Of a stretch of 36,434 nucleotides of DNA, positions 25,205 through 32,425 are shown piece after piece. Source of the DNA: Salinivirgaceae bacterium (GTDB lineage: Bacteria; Bacteroidota; Bacteroidia; Bacteroidales; SZUA-534); assembly GCA_017551905.1 (NCBI GenBank), contig JAFZKK010000006.1:1-36434 (forward strand). Direction: 5' to 3'. The position numbers were made by a program, and so were the translations under genes. The notes under the pieces were generated by a model. The model saw only the letters and a program-made list of their open reading frames with translations. It made no database searches and was not told the origin of the DNA. Every line of letters begins with the position of its first letter. Positions within the stretch are counted from its first letter, which is position 1.

Positions 25205-25225
25205 CCTAATTTCTAAATCCTAAAT
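25205..25225. repeat. Short CCTAAAT-type heptamer array
   Basis: Three consecutive seven-base units, CCTAATT TCTAAAT CCTAAAT, lie directly upstream of the leuA leader promoter. They belong to the same family as the arrays around 28.4, 28.9 and 29.9 kb. Confidence 0.6.
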
Positions 25226-25232
25226 ATTTCTC

Positions 25233-25240
25233 TATCTTTG
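25233..25240 (+). promoter_or_regulatory. -7 promoter box of the leuA leader
   Basis: The plus strand reads TATCTTTG, 14 bp before the leader-peptide ATG and 264 bp before the leuA ATG. The long distance to leuA contrasts with the short leaders elsewhere in the window. Confidence 0.7.
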
Positions 25241-25254
25241 CGCCCGATAAAATT

Positions 25255-25371
25255 ATGGGCACAATATTCAATATCGGACTGATTGCCAACCGCACACAAG
25301 CGGCTGCCAGCCTATTGTCTGCCCTATCACTATCGCTACTACGATTGCGCCGCACGCAAGCCGGCCAATAA
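25255..25371 (+). CDS. Leucine-rich leader peptide upstream of leuA
   Basis: A 38-residue open frame starts at the first ATG after the promoter, about 10 nt from the expected transcription start. The N-terminal part reads MGTIFNIGLIANRTQAAAS. The middle reads LLSALSLSLLRLR, eight Leu within twelve residues counted from residue 20 if the neighbouring LL is included, and five of these use the codon CTA. The frame then closes RTQAGQ. Concentrated codons for the end-product amino acid in a short frame ahead of a biosynthetic gene are the hallmark of attenuator leaders. I infer that charged tRNA-Leu is sensed by ribosome stalling here. The peptide itself probably has no function. It has no similarity to any protein I recognise. 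Confidence 0.7.
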   Translation: MGTIFNIGLIANRTQAAASLLSALSLSLLRLRRTQAGQ

Positions 25372-25377
25372 TTATCC

Positions 25378-25480
25378 TGCGCGTCTACGCGATGCGCGCA
25401 CGCATTTGAACGTGCAAAATCACAAATCACACAATTTTTAATCAGCAAATCCGAACCACAGGTTTGGATTGTCAATTTTG
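25378..25480 (+). promoter_or_regulatory. Structured leader and terminator-like hairpin (putative leu attenuator)
   Basis: Directly after the leader stop, TGCGCG (25378-25383) can pair with CGCGCA (25395-25400). GCACG/CGTGC forms another short stem at about 25398-25415. The main element is a 10-bp stem AATCCGAACC/GGTTTGGATT (25448-25457, 25461-25470, one G-U) with a 3-nt loop, followed by GTCAATTTTG and further T-rich sequence up to leuA. A competing pairing of CAAAAT (25415-25420) and ACAAATC (25422-25428) with GATTGTCAATTTTG (25467-25480) is possible and would open the terminator. Which pairing a stalled ribosome favours cannot be decided by eye. Confidence 0.6.
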
Positions 25481-25504
25481 TATAACTATTTAATTTTCAA
25501 TATT

Positions 25505-26992
25505 ATGTCAGACAAAATCTATATTTTTGATACAACACTGCGCGACGGCGAGCAAGTGCCTGGTTGCCAATTGAATACAGTCGAAAAAATCGAAGTGGCC
25601 AAAATGCTCGAGCGGCTTGGCGTCGATGTGATTGAGGCAGGATTTCCGGTTTCGAGTCCGGGCGATTTCAACTCGGTGGTCGAAATCTCGAAAGCCGTGA
25701 CCTACCCGACAATCTGCGCCCTGACGCGCGCCGTCGAAAAAGACATTGAAGTGGCCGCCGAAGCGCTTAAATACGCCAAACACAAGCGGATACACACGGG
25801 AATCGGCACGTCGGACCCACATATAAAATATAAGTTCAACTCGACTCGCGAGGCGATTATCGAACGCGCTGTGAAGGCCGTGAAGTACGCCCGCCGCTTT
25901 GTCGATGATGTTGAGTTTTATGCCGAAGATGCCGGACGCACTGATAATGAGTATCTTGCGCGAGTGGTCGAGGCCGTTGTGAAAGCCGGCGCCACGGTTG
26001 TCAACATTCCCGACACCACGGGCTACTGTCTGCCGTCGGACTATGGCGAGAAAATCAAATACATTATAAATCACGCCGATATGGGCAACGCCATTCTCTC
26101 GACTCACTGCCACAACGACCTTGGAATGGCCACCGCCAACACTATGGCCGGACTTGTGAACGGCGCGCGGCAGTGCGAGGTGACAATCAACGGCATTGGC
26201 GAACGCGCCGGAAACACCGCGCTCGAAGAAATTGCGATGATTCTGAAGTGCCACGACCTTGGCCTTCACACCGACCTGAACACCACAGCCATTTATCCTG
26301 CAAGCCGTATGGTTTCGAGCCTGATGAATATGCCCGTGCAGGCCAACAAGGCTGTGGTTGGGCGCAACGCCTTCGCCCACTCGTCGGGCATTCACCAGGA
26401 CGGCGTGCTGAAAAACATTAGCACCTACGAGATTATGAACCCGCACGATGTGGGTTTGGACGACAACTCGATTGTGCTCACCGCCCGCAGCGGACACGCC
26501 GCCCTGAAGCACCGACTGTCGGTTCTGGGTGTTGAGGCCGACGGCGAGCGTCTCGACAAAATCTACGAGCAGTTCCTGAAACTTGCCGACCGCAAAAAGG
26601 AAATCCACGACGATGACCTTCTGATGTTGGCTGGTGCCGATATGACCGCAAACAATCATGTCAAACTTGATTTTCTGCAAGTTACAACGGGTGTTGGCGT
26701 CAAACCTGTTGCAAGCATTGGGTTGAATATCGCTGGCGAGAAGTTTGAGGCTGCGGCCAGCGGCAACGGCCCCGTCGATGCGTCAATCAAGGCGCTGAAG
26801 CAGATTATCCGCCGCCAGATGACCTTGAAAGAGTTCACAATCCAGTCAATCAACAAGGGCAGCGACGATGTGGGCAAGGTGCATATGCAAGTTGAGTTCG
26901 ACGGCCGCGTATATTATGGTTTCGGCGCCAACACCGACATTGTTGCGGCTTCGGTCGAGGCTTACATTGATTGTATTAATAAGATGAAGTAA
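25505..26992 (+). CDS. leuA: 2-isopropylmalate synthase
   Basis: This 495-residue alpha-isopropylmalate synthase catalyses the first committed step of leucine synthesis, condensing acetyl-CoA with 2-oxoisovalerate. The TIM barrel carries LRDGEQ (R13, D14) and the metal site STHCHNDLG (H201, H203). GGVGxGxxGERAGN-type residues appear as [15 protein letters not shown], and [15 protein letters not shown] is the linker signature. The C-terminal LeuA dimer domain (~385-495) is the usual leucine feedback site. I use the ATG at 25505. An in-frame TTG at 25469 lies inside the terminator stem. leuB, leuC and leuD are not adjacent, and the next gene is convergent. Regulation by the upstream leader is inferred. 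Confidence 0.95.
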   Translation: MSDKIYIFDTTLRDGEQVPGCQLNTVEKIEVAKMLERLGVDVIEAGFPVSSPGDFNSVVEISKAVTYPTICALTRAVEKDIEVAAEALKYAKHKRIHTGIGTSDPHIKYKFNSTREAIIERAVKAVKYARRFVDDVEFYAEDAGRTDNEYLARVVEAVVKAGATVVNIPDTTGYCLPSDYGEKIKYIINHADMGNAILSTHCHNDLGMATANTMAGLVNGARQCEVTINGIGERAGNTALEEIAMILKCHDLGLHTDLNTTAIYPASRMVSSLMNMPVQANKAVVGRNAFAHSSGIHQDGVLKNISTYEIMNPHDVGLDDNSIVLTARSGHAALKHRLSVLGVEADGERLDKIYEQFLKLADRKKEIHDDDLLMLAGADMTANNHVKLDFLQVTTGVGVKPVASIGLNIAGEKFEAAASGNGPVDASIKALKQIIRRQMTLKEFTIQSINKGSDDVGKVHMQVEFDGRVYYGFGANTDIVAASVEAYIDCINKMK

Positions 26993-27002
26993 GAGACGGT
27001 AA

Positions 27003-27055
27003 GAAGGATAGTTTGACGTTAGGATTTAGGATTGTTCATCCTAAATCCTATCCTT
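27003..27055. terminator. Bidirectional terminator made of inverted heptamer repeats
   Basis: AGGATTTAGGAT (27021-27032) and its exact complement (27038-27049) form a 12-bp stem with a 5-nt loop, extendable by AAGGAT/ATCCTT outside. T-rich sequence follows on the plus side. It lies between convergent leuA and der. The stem sequence is the same TTAGGAT heptamer that forms the intergenic arrays. Confidence 0.7.
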
Positions 27056-27064
27056 AAATTTTCC

Positions 27065-28372
27065 TTATTTCTCCCTGAAATAAATCTGCACCGGAACACC
27101 TTGTAAATCAAAGTTTTCGCGCATCTTGTTCTCAAGGTAGCGGCGGTACGGGTCGCGGATATATTGCGGCAGATTGCAGAAGAACGCAAACTGCGGCGAC
27201 GGTGTCGGCAACTGCGTTACATATTTGATTCTCACATATTTGCCTTTAACCGACGGTGGCGGAAAATTCTGCACGGCGGCAAGCATCACCTCGTTCAGTT
27301 TGGCTGTCGGAATTTTCTGTTTGCGGTTTTTGTAAACCTGCATGGCCGTCTCAACAGCTTTGTAAACGCGTTGTTTGGTCAGCGCCGAGATGAACAGCAC
27401 CGGCACATCGTTGAACGGCGCAAGTTTGGCGCGTATGGCATTGGCGTAATTCTCAAGCGTGTCGCTGTTTTTCTCAACCAAATCCCACTTATTTATCAGA
27501 ATAACAACGCCTTTACGGTTTTTCACAATCAGGCTGAAGATGCTCAAATCCTGCGATTCGAGCCCGAGTGTGGCATCCACAATCAGGAAGCAGACATCCG
27601 ATTCCTCAATGGTGCGAATGGCACGCATAACAGAGTAAAACTCAAGGTTTTCCTCAACTTTGTTCTTCTTGCGCAGACCAGCCGTGTCGATAATGTTGAA
27701 CTCAAAACCAAACTTGTTGTAAACGGTGTTGATTGAGTCGCGGGTGGTGCCGGCTATGTCGGTCACAATGTTGCGTTCCTGCTCGAGTAGCGCATTGATA
27801 AACGACGATTTACCGGCGTTCGGGCGGCCTACAACGGCAATGTTTGGCAGGTCGCGAACCTCGTCGGCGGGCTTGTTGCGGTCGAATTTCTCGACAATGG
27901 CGTCCATCAGGTCGCCGGTGCCAGAGCCGTTCACCGCCGAAATGGCGTAGATTTCGCCCAATCCCAACGAGTAGAATTCACCAGTAAGATATTGACGGTC
28001 AACGTTATCCACTTTGTTTACGGCCAGAACGACAGGCTTACGCGATTTGCGCAGAAGTTCGGCAACATCGTCGTCAAGGTCGGTCACGCCGCCCATCACA
28101 TCGGTCAGGAACAGAATCACATCGGCCTCATCCACAGCCAGTTTCACCTGCTTGCGGATTTCGCCTTCGAAAATATCGTCGCTGTTGGTTACGTAGCCGC
28201 CCGTGTCGATAACCGAAAACTCAAGTCCGCCCCACTCGCACTTGCCGTAGTGGCGGTCGCGGGTGACACCGGCGGTGGCGTCGGTTATGGCCTGACGGCT
28301 CTCGACCATACGGTTGAAAAGTGTTGATTTGCCCACGTTCGGGCGGCCTACTATTGCTACTATGTTGCTCAT
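27065..28372 (-). CDS. der: Ribosome biogenesis GTPase Der (EngA)
   Basis: This 435-residue GTPase has two tandem G domains and acts in 50S subunit assembly. G domain 1 shows [19 protein letters not shown] and NKVD. G domain 2 shows [25 protein letters not shown] and NKWD. The C-terminal KH-like domain ends [12 protein letters not shown]. Length is normal. It is the last of three minus-strand genes (era, four-helix-bundle gene, der). The 65 bp between the last two is almost entirely a heptamer array with no TAnnTTTG box, so der is probably transcribed from upstream. Confidence 0.97.
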   Translation of the reverse strand: MSNIVAIVGRPNVGKSTLFNRMVESRQAITDATAGVTRDRHYGKCEWGGLEFSVIDTGGYVTNSDDIFEGEIRKQVKLAVDEADVILFLTDVMGGVTDLDDDVAELLRKSRKPVVLAVNKVDNVDRQYLTGEFYSLGLGEIYAISAVNGSGTGDLMDAIVEKFDRNKPADEVRDLPNIAVVGRPNAGKSSFINALLEQERNIVTDIAGTTRDSINTVYNKFGFEFNIIDTAGLRKKNKVEENLEFYSVMRAIRTIEESDVCFLIVDATLGLESQDLSIFSLIVKNRKGVVILINKWDLVEKNSDTLENYANAIRAKLAPFNDVPVLFISALTKQRVYKAVETAMQVYKNRKQKIPTAKLNEVMLAAVQNFPPPSVKGKYVRIKYVTQLPTPSPQFAFFCNLPQYIRDPYRRYLENKMRENFDLQGVPVQIYFREK

Positions 28373-28380
28373 CTTATTAT

Positions 28381-28450
28381 TTAGGATTTAGGAGTTAGTA
28401 ATTAGGAGTTATTTAGTTAGGAGTTAGGATTTAGAAATTAGTAGTTAGGA
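28381..28450. repeat. TTAGGAT/TTAGGAG heptamer array (10 units)
   Basis: The plus strand reads ten consecutive seven-base units, mostly TTAGGAT and TTAGGAG variants, with one single-base slip in register after the fifth. The array fills the der leader and runs through the stop codon of the four-helix-bundle gene, so the final codons FPNY and the stop are written in repeat sequence. It is inverted relative to the array at 28855-28890. Confidence 0.85.
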
Positions 28451-28842
28451 AATATTGTATTATCGTTTTGTTTATTAGTCTTCTTTTTCTTTTCAATTCT
28501 TTCGCGAGTGGTTTTGGTGGTGCTTGACAGAATTTTCACAAGTTCAATTGCGTCAGGTGCAATACTATTATATTCTTCCACACTAATTGTATTAGTATCT
28601 TTCATCAGCGATAGCCAATAATAAGTTTCATTTGCTTCTTTCAGCGCAATGTACATTTTGTTCAGAAAATCAAGTTCCGATTGAGCGAATTTTGCCTCTG
28701 AAACCAAAGCCCCAATAGCGGTACCGCTTCGCAAACATTGTCTCGACATATCATATTCATTACGCGAACGGATTATCCGATAAAGATTTACGATTTTTAT
28801 CGAGAAAGAATATGCCTTATCGTATGTGACATTTGCTGCCAT
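28438..28842 (-). CDS. Four-helix-bundle protein (23S rRNA intervening-sequence type)
   Basis: This 134-residue helical protein resembles the TIGR02436 four-helix-bundle family, named for proteins encoded inside 23S rRNA intervening sequences and related to the Avd accessory protein of retroelements. YDKAYSFSIKIVNLYRIIRS, SRQCLRSGTAIGALVSEA, LDFLNKMYIALKEANETYYW and DAIELVKILSSTTKTTRERI form the four helices. The C-terminal ~20 residues are Lys/Asn-rich and end inside a heptamer array. The function of free-standing members is unknown. It is inserted between era and der, whose neighbouring arrays are mutually inverted. No TAnnTTTG promoter is seen, so expression is probably from the era promoter. 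Confidence 0.85.
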   Translation of the reverse strand: MAANVTYDKAYSFSIKIVNLYRIIRSRNEYDMSRQCLRSGTAIGALVSEAKFAQSELDFLNKMYIALKEANETYYWLSLMKDTNTISVEEYNSIAPDAIELVKILSSTTKTTRERIEKKKKTNKQNDNTIFPNY

Positions 28843-28854
28843 TAAATTCTATCT

Positions 28855-28890
28855 GTTAAATCCTAAATCCTACATTCTAAATCCTAATTA
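28855..28890. repeat. AAATCCT heptamer array starting at the era stop codon
   Basis: The plus strand reads AAATCCT AAATCCT ACATTCT AAATCCT and a partial unit. Read on the minus strand, the array begins with the last bases of the era stop codon and continues into the leader of the four-helix-bundle gene. Its orientation is opposite to that of the array at 28381-28450. Confidence 0.8.
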
Positions 28891-29772
28891 ATCGGTAGTG
28901 TAGCCGAAAAATTTCAGGTTTTGGTCCTTGTCGCGCCAGTCTTTCTGCACTTTCACCTGCAATTCAAGGAAAACTTTGGTGCCGACAAACTGCTCAATGT
29001 CCTTACGCGCCTCTGTACCAACCTTTTTCAGCGCCGAACCTTGGTGGCCGATAATGATTCCCTTGTGCTGCTCGCGCGACACGTAAATTATCGCACGAAT
29101 GCGCGTAAGTTCTTGACTCTCTTTAAATTCGTCGACCATCACCTCGCACGAGTAAGGAATCTCTTTTTTGTAGTTCAGGAAAATCTTTTCGCGGATAATC
29201 TCTTGAACGAAAAAGCGTTGCGTGCGGTCGGTGAGTTCGTCCTTGTCGAAATATGGCGGATTTTCGGGCAGCAGTTCCTTAATCTTCTCGAAAACCTCGG
29301 CCGTGTTGAACTTGTGCAACGCCGAAACGGGGTAGATATAAGCGTTGGGCATCACCTCGCGCCACATCTGCATCTTGGCCTCAAGGTCGGCTTGGTTGCT
29401 CAAGTCTATCTTGTTGATTAACAGCACAACGGGAATCTGCATCTTGCAAACCTTTTGCAGATAGTCGTCGTTCTTGTCGAAAGTTTCGACCATATCTGTC
29501 ACATACACAATGACATCGGCATCGACCAGTGCCGTATCCACAAACTTGAGCATCGCCTCTTGAAGTTTGTAGTGCGGCTTCAGAATGCCCGGCGTGTCGG
29601 AATAAACCATCTGAAAATCATCGCCATTGACGATTCCCATAATGCGGTGGCGCGTGGTTTGCGCCTTGTTGGTGATAATCGAGAGCCGCTCGCCCACAAA
29701 GGCGTTCATCAGCGTCGATTTGCCGACGTTCGGGTTGCCGATAATATTGACAAAGCCTGCTTTATGTGCCAT
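28888..29772 (-). CDS. era: GTPase Era
   Basis: This 294-residue Era is a GTPase that binds the 3' end of 16S rRNA and assists 30S maturation. From the ATG at 29772, [20 protein letters not shown] is the P-loop at residues ~11-20. The switch segment KAQTTRHRIMGI, G3 DTPGIL and G4 NKIDL follow. The C-terminal KH domain shows IIYVSREQHKGIIIGHQGSA and the terminal KDWRDKDQNLKFFGY. A TTG at 29802 would add 10 residues but lies upstream of the promoter box at 29790-29797, so the ATG is used. It leads the era-four-helix-bundle-der group and is divergent from lysS. Confidence 0.96.
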   Translation of the reverse strand: MAHKAGFVNIIGNPNVGKSTLMNAFVGERLSIITNKAQTTRHRIMGIVNGDDFQMVYSDTPGILKPHYKLQEAMLKFVDTALVDADVIVYVTDMVETFDKNDDYLQKVCKMQIPVVLLINKIDLSNQADLEAKMQMWREVMPNAYIYPVSALHKFNTAEVFEKIKELLPENPPYFDKDELTDRTQRFFVQEIIREKIFLNYKKEIPYSCEVMVDEFKESQELTRIRAIIYVSREQHKGIIIGHQGSALKKVGTEARKDIEQFVGTKVFLELQVKVQKDWRDKDQNLKFFGYTTD

Positions 29773-29789
29773 TCCTGAAAATTTTGCGG

Positions 29790-29797
29790 CAAAGATA
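29790..29797 (-). promoter_or_regulatory. -7 promoter box for era
   Basis: The minus strand reads TATCTTTG, 17 bp before the ATG at 29772. It fixes the translation start by excluding the upstream TTG. Confidence 0.6.
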
Positions 29798-29836
29798 GTC
29801 AATATTTTCGGTCAATCTTTAAATGGTTAGAAGGTG

Positions 29837-29878
29837 GTGATTAGTGATTAGTGATTAGTGATTAATGATGAATGATTA
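29837..29878. repeat. GTGATTA tandem heptamer array (6 units)
   Basis: Four exact GTGATTA units are followed by ATGATGA and ATGATTA, all in one register. The array lies in the era-lysS intergenic space, which holds no other feature between 29803 and 29893. Confidence 0.9.
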
Positions 29879-29893
29879 ATAGGTTTAATTCCA

Positions 29894-29970
29894 CTTATGC
29901 CTTATGTCTTACCCCTTATGCCCTTTCTAAATCCTAACTCCTAAATCCTAATTACTAAATCCTAAATAAA
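29894..29970. repeat. Composite heptamer array CTTATGC then AAATCCT (11 units)
   Basis: Eleven consecutive seven-base units run without a phase break: CTTATGC, CTTATGT, CTTACCC, CTTATGC, CCTTTCT, then AAATCCT, AACTCCT, AAATCCT, AATTACT, AAATCCT and AAATAAA. The unit changes mid-array while the period stays at seven. The array ends three bases before the lysS promoter box. Confidence 0.85.
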
Positions 29971-29973
29971 TCA

Positions 29974-29981
29974 TATCTTTG
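29974..29981 (+). promoter_or_regulatory. -7 promoter box for lysS
   Basis: The plus strand reads TATCTTTG, 23 bp before the lysS ATG at 30005 and directly after the heptamer array. Confidence 0.65.
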
Positions 29982-30004
29982 CACCCAAAATTTACAAAAC
30001 AGAA

Positions 30005-31720
30005 ATGAGCAATATCGAACTTAGCGAGCAGGAGTTGCAACGCCGTCAGAGCCTTGCCGAGCTTCGCAATTTGGGCATCGACCCGTACCCCGCAGCCGAA
30101 TATGTGGTTTCGGCTTACTCAACCGACATCAAAAATGAGTTCAAAGATGATGCGCCGCAGCGCGACGTGACCATTGCAGGCCGCATTATGAGCCGCCGCA
30201 TTATGGGCAAAGCGTCGTTCATCGAGCTGCAGGACAGCAAGGGCCGCATTCAGGTCTATATTGCCCGCGACGGCATCTGCCCCGAAGACAACGCCGATAT
30301 GTACAACGTGGTGTTCAAGAAACTACTTGATATTGGCGACTTTATCGGAATCAAAGGATACGTTTTCCGCACGCAAATGGGCGAGATTTCCGTTCACGCA
30401 AGCGAGCTGACAGTGTTGAGCAAGAGTCTGCGTCCGCTGCCAATCGTCAAATACAAAGACGGTGTGGCTTACGATGCCTTCGACGACCCCGAGCTGCGCT
30501 ACCGCCAGCGTTACGTCGATTTGGTTGTGAACGACGGCGTTAAGGAGACATTCCTGAAACGCGCCACCATTATCCGCACTCTGCGTTCGATACTCGACGA
30601 GGCGGGTTACACCGAGGTTGAAACGCCTACACTGCAAGCCATTGCAGGCGGCGCGTCGGCACGTCCGTTCATCACGCACTTCAACGCTCTCGACATCGAT
30701 ATGTATATGCGAATTGCCACCGAACTGTACCTTAAACGCCTGATTGTGGGCGGTTTTGAGGGTGTTTACGAGATTGGCAAGAACTTCCGCAACGAGGGTA
30801 TGGACCGCAACCACAACCCCGAATTCACCTGTATGGAGCTTTACGTTCAGTACAAGGATTACGACTGGATGATGAGTTTCACCGAGCAGATGCTCGAAAA
30901 GATATGCATCGCCGTGAACGGCTGCAGCGAGAGCAAGATTGGCGACAACATTGTGTCGTTCAAGGCACCCTACCGCCGTCTGCCGATTCTCGACGCCATC
31001 AAAGAGAAAACAGGCTTCGACTGCAACGGCAAGAGTGAGGACGAAATCCGCCAGTTCTGTCTGTCGAAAGGAATGGAAGTCGACGAGACAATGGGCAAGG
31101 GCAAGCTCATCGACGAGATTTTCGGCGAGTTCTGCGAGGGCACATTCATTCAGCCGACATTCATCACCGACTACCCCGTCGAGATGTCGCCGCTTACCAA
31201 AATGCACCGTTCAAAACCAGGTCTGACCGAGCGTTTCGAGCTGATGGTCAACGGAAAAGAGTTGGCTAACGCCTACTCGGAGCTGAACGACCCTATTGAC
31301 CAATACAACCGCTTTGTTGAACAGATGAAGCTTGCCGACAAAGGCGACGACGAGGCAATGATTATCGACCACGACTTTATGCGCGCACTCGAGTACGGAA
31401 TGCCGCCAACGTCGGGCATCGGCATCGGCATCGACCGCCTTGCAATGTTTATGATTGGCCAGCCGACAATCCAAGAGGTGCTGCTCTTCCCGCAGATGAA
31501 ACCCGAGAAGAAGGCGCAAACCGTCACACCCGACGATTTTGTTGCCATCGGTGTTCCCGCCGAATGGGCCGAAGTGGTGATTAAGGCAGGATTCAATTCG
31601 GTTGAGAATCTGCGCAACTGCAAGCCCACACAGGTGCATCAGCAACTGAACGGCTACCGCAAAAAGAACAAATTGGACATTCCCGCACTATCGCTTGAAG
31701 ATGTGCAGAAATGGTTCTGA
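30005..31720 (+). CDS. lysS: Lysyl-tRNA synthetase (class II)
   Basis: This 571-residue class II synthetase charges tRNA-Lys. An N-terminal OB-fold anticodon-binding domain (VTIAGRIMSRRIMGKASFIE) is followed by the catalytic core. Motif 1 lies near ETPTLQAIAGGASARPF, motif 2 is GKNFRNEGMDRNHNPEFTCM and motif 3 is GIGIGIDRLAMFM. After the usual end (LLFPQMKPEKK) there is an extra ~75-residue C-terminal segment, VTPDDFVAIGVPAEWAEVVI and GFNSVENLRNCKPTQVHQQL. It is helical and resembles a helix-hairpin-helix, and it is found on Bacteroidota LysRS. A strong terminator follows. Confidence 0.97.
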   Translation: MSNIELSEQELQRRQSLAELRNLGIDPYPAAEYVVSAYSTDIKNEFKDDAPQRDVTIAGRIMSRRIMGKASFIELQDSKGRIQVYIARDGICPEDNADMYNVVFKKLLDIGDFIGIKGYVFRTQMGEISVHASELTVLSKSLRPLPIVKYKDGVAYDAFDDPELRYRQRYVDLVVNDGVKETFLKRATIIRTLRSILDEAGYTEVETPTLQAIAGGASARPFITHFNALDIDMYMRIATELYLKRLIVGGFEGVYEIGKNFRNEGMDRNHNPEFTCMELYVQYKDYDWMMSFTEQMLEKICIAVNGCSESKIGDNIVSFKAPYRRLPILDAIKEKTGFDCNGKSEDEIRQFCLSKGMEVDETMGKGKLIDEIFGEFCEGTFIQPTFITDYPVEMSPLTKMHRSKPGLTERFELMVNGKELANAYSELNDPIDQYNRFVEQMKLADKGDDEAMIIDHDFMRALEYGMPPTSGIGIGIDRLAMFMIGQPTIQEVLLFPQMKPEKKAQTVTPDDFVAIGVPAEWAEVVIKAGFNSVENLRNCKPTQVHQQLNGYRKKNKLDIPALSLEDVQKWF

Positions 31721-31744
31721 TTGGAAACTTAGTAACTCATAAAT

Positions 31745-31773
31745 AAAAAACGCCTCAAAATGAGGCGTTTTTT
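31745..31773. terminator. Intrinsic terminator of lysS (bidirectional)
   Basis: AAAAAACGCCTCA-AAA-TGAGGCGTTTTTT forms a 7-bp GC-rich stem with A/U extensions and six T after it. It lies between convergent lysS and the PUR-family gene and can serve both strands. Confidence 0.93.
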
Positions 31774-31794
31774 ATTATTTGTGAGCGGCATTAT

Positions 31795-32136
31795 TTATGT
31801 CAAATCTTCAAAATTGACATCAGTAAAACGTTGGTCACCGTTGTTTTTGTGAACCTCATCGGCTGGCGAACTGTTGTTTTTAATGTATTGGAAAACCTCA
31901 TTCAAGCTGTCAGTAAACTTCTCAAAATCTTCCTTATACAAGAAAATCTTGTGTTTCTCGTAATGAGAGTTTCCGTTGTCTTCAAAAATCTTTTTGCTTT
32001 CGGTTATTGTTATGTAGTGCTCGTTGCTGCGTGTGGTCTTCACATCAAAGAAATAGGTGCGCTTTCCTGCCTTGACCAATTGCGAAAACACTGTGTCCGA
32101 ATCTCTTTTTACCTCATTTTTTTCAAAATCTTCCAT
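31795..32136 (-). CDS. PUR-family DNA/RNA-binding protein (DUF3276)
   Basis: This 113-residue protein matches DUF3276, the bacterial relatives of eukaryotic Pur-alpha, which bind single-stranded nucleic acids. SQLVKAGKRTYFFDVKTTRS then EHYITITESKKI and KHKIFLYKEDFEKFTDSLNE form the beta-beta-beta-beta-alpha PUR unit at about residues 18-90. The C-terminal tail (NNSSPADEVHKNNGDQRF) is polar and probably disordered. In Borrelia the homologue BpuR controls gene expression post-transcriptionally. The targets here are unknown. A TACTTTTG promoter lies 22 bp upstream, and the gene is a single transcription unit sharing the lysS terminator. Confidence 0.85.
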   Translation of the reverse strand: MEDFEKNEVKRDSDTVFSQLVKAGKRTYFFDVKTTRSNEHYITITESKKIFEDNGNSHYEKHKIFLYKEDFEKFTDSLNEVFQYIKNNSSPADEVHKNNGDQRFTDVNFEDLT

Positions 32137-32158
32137 TGTTTCGATTGTTTGTTTTGAA

Positions 32159-32166
32159 CAAAAGTA
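32159..32166 (-). promoter_or_regulatory. -7 promoter box for the PUR-family gene
   Basis: The minus strand reads TACTTTTG, 22 bp before the ATG at 32136. Confidence 0.6.
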
Positions 32167-32239
32167 AAATAATACTTTATATTTTCATCTTATCAGCGAT
32201 TTTTTTAGAAAAATGACTTGAAATATTATCGGGAGCACA

Positions 32240-32274
32240 CAAATTAAAAGGCTCCCACTCTCGCGGAAGCCTTT
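32240..32274 (-). terminator. Terminator of purL
   Basis: In minus-strand RNA, AAAGGCTTCCGC pairs with GTGGGAGCCTTT (12 positions, two G-U) around a GAGA tetraloop, followed by T-AATTTG. On the plus strand the same positions would be A-C mismatches, so the minus-strand reading is favoured. It lies ~150 bp after the purL stop. Confidence 0.7.
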
Positions 32275-32295
32275 AATCAAACTAACCTAAACATT

Positions 32296-32379
32296 ATGAA
32301 AAAACTACTTTCTGCTTTGCTTTCATGTCATTTAAACGCAAAACCCTACCAAAGGTTCAGAAAAAACGCATGTCAGTAA
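32296..32379 (+). CDS. Possible 27-residue small protein or leader frame
   Basis: A plus-strand frame starts MKKLLSALLSCHL and ends FRKNACQ, within the otherwise empty space between the PUR gene and purL. It is preceded by AATCAAACTAACC and TAAACATT directly before the ATG. I have an unverified impression of having met this wording in other Bacteroidales leaders. No TAnnTTTG box is found upstream on this strand, and the hairpin before it pairs better as a minus-strand terminator. It may be only the purL 3' untranslated region read backwards. Confidence 0.25.
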   Translation: MKKLLSALLSCHLNAKPYQRFRKNACQ

Positions 32380-32425
32380 TCATATAATTTTATGATTCGG
32401 ATGCCATATTAAACTGACGCCTTAC

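Noticed and set aside
25206..25475. 89-residue minus-strand frame across the leuA leader
   Set aside because: It begins in the terminator stem and ends in the heptamer array, with no domain and no promoter. The plus-strand leader reading explains the region better.
25508..26680. 390-residue minus-strand open frame opposite leuA
   Set aside because: It is the complement of the conserved LeuA coding sequence, its composition is His/Val-rich nonsense, and there is no promoter box at its start.
28438..28842. Diversity-generating retroelement based on the Avd-like four-helix bundle
   Set aside because: No reverse transcriptase, template repeat or variable repeat is present. Both neighbours are housekeeping GTPases.
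32247..32274. Plus-strand riboswitch or leader hairpin ahead of the 27-residue frame
   Set aside because: Two positions would be A-C mismatches on the plus strand but are G-U pairs on the minus strand, where a U-rich tail follows, so a purL terminator is the simpler reading.
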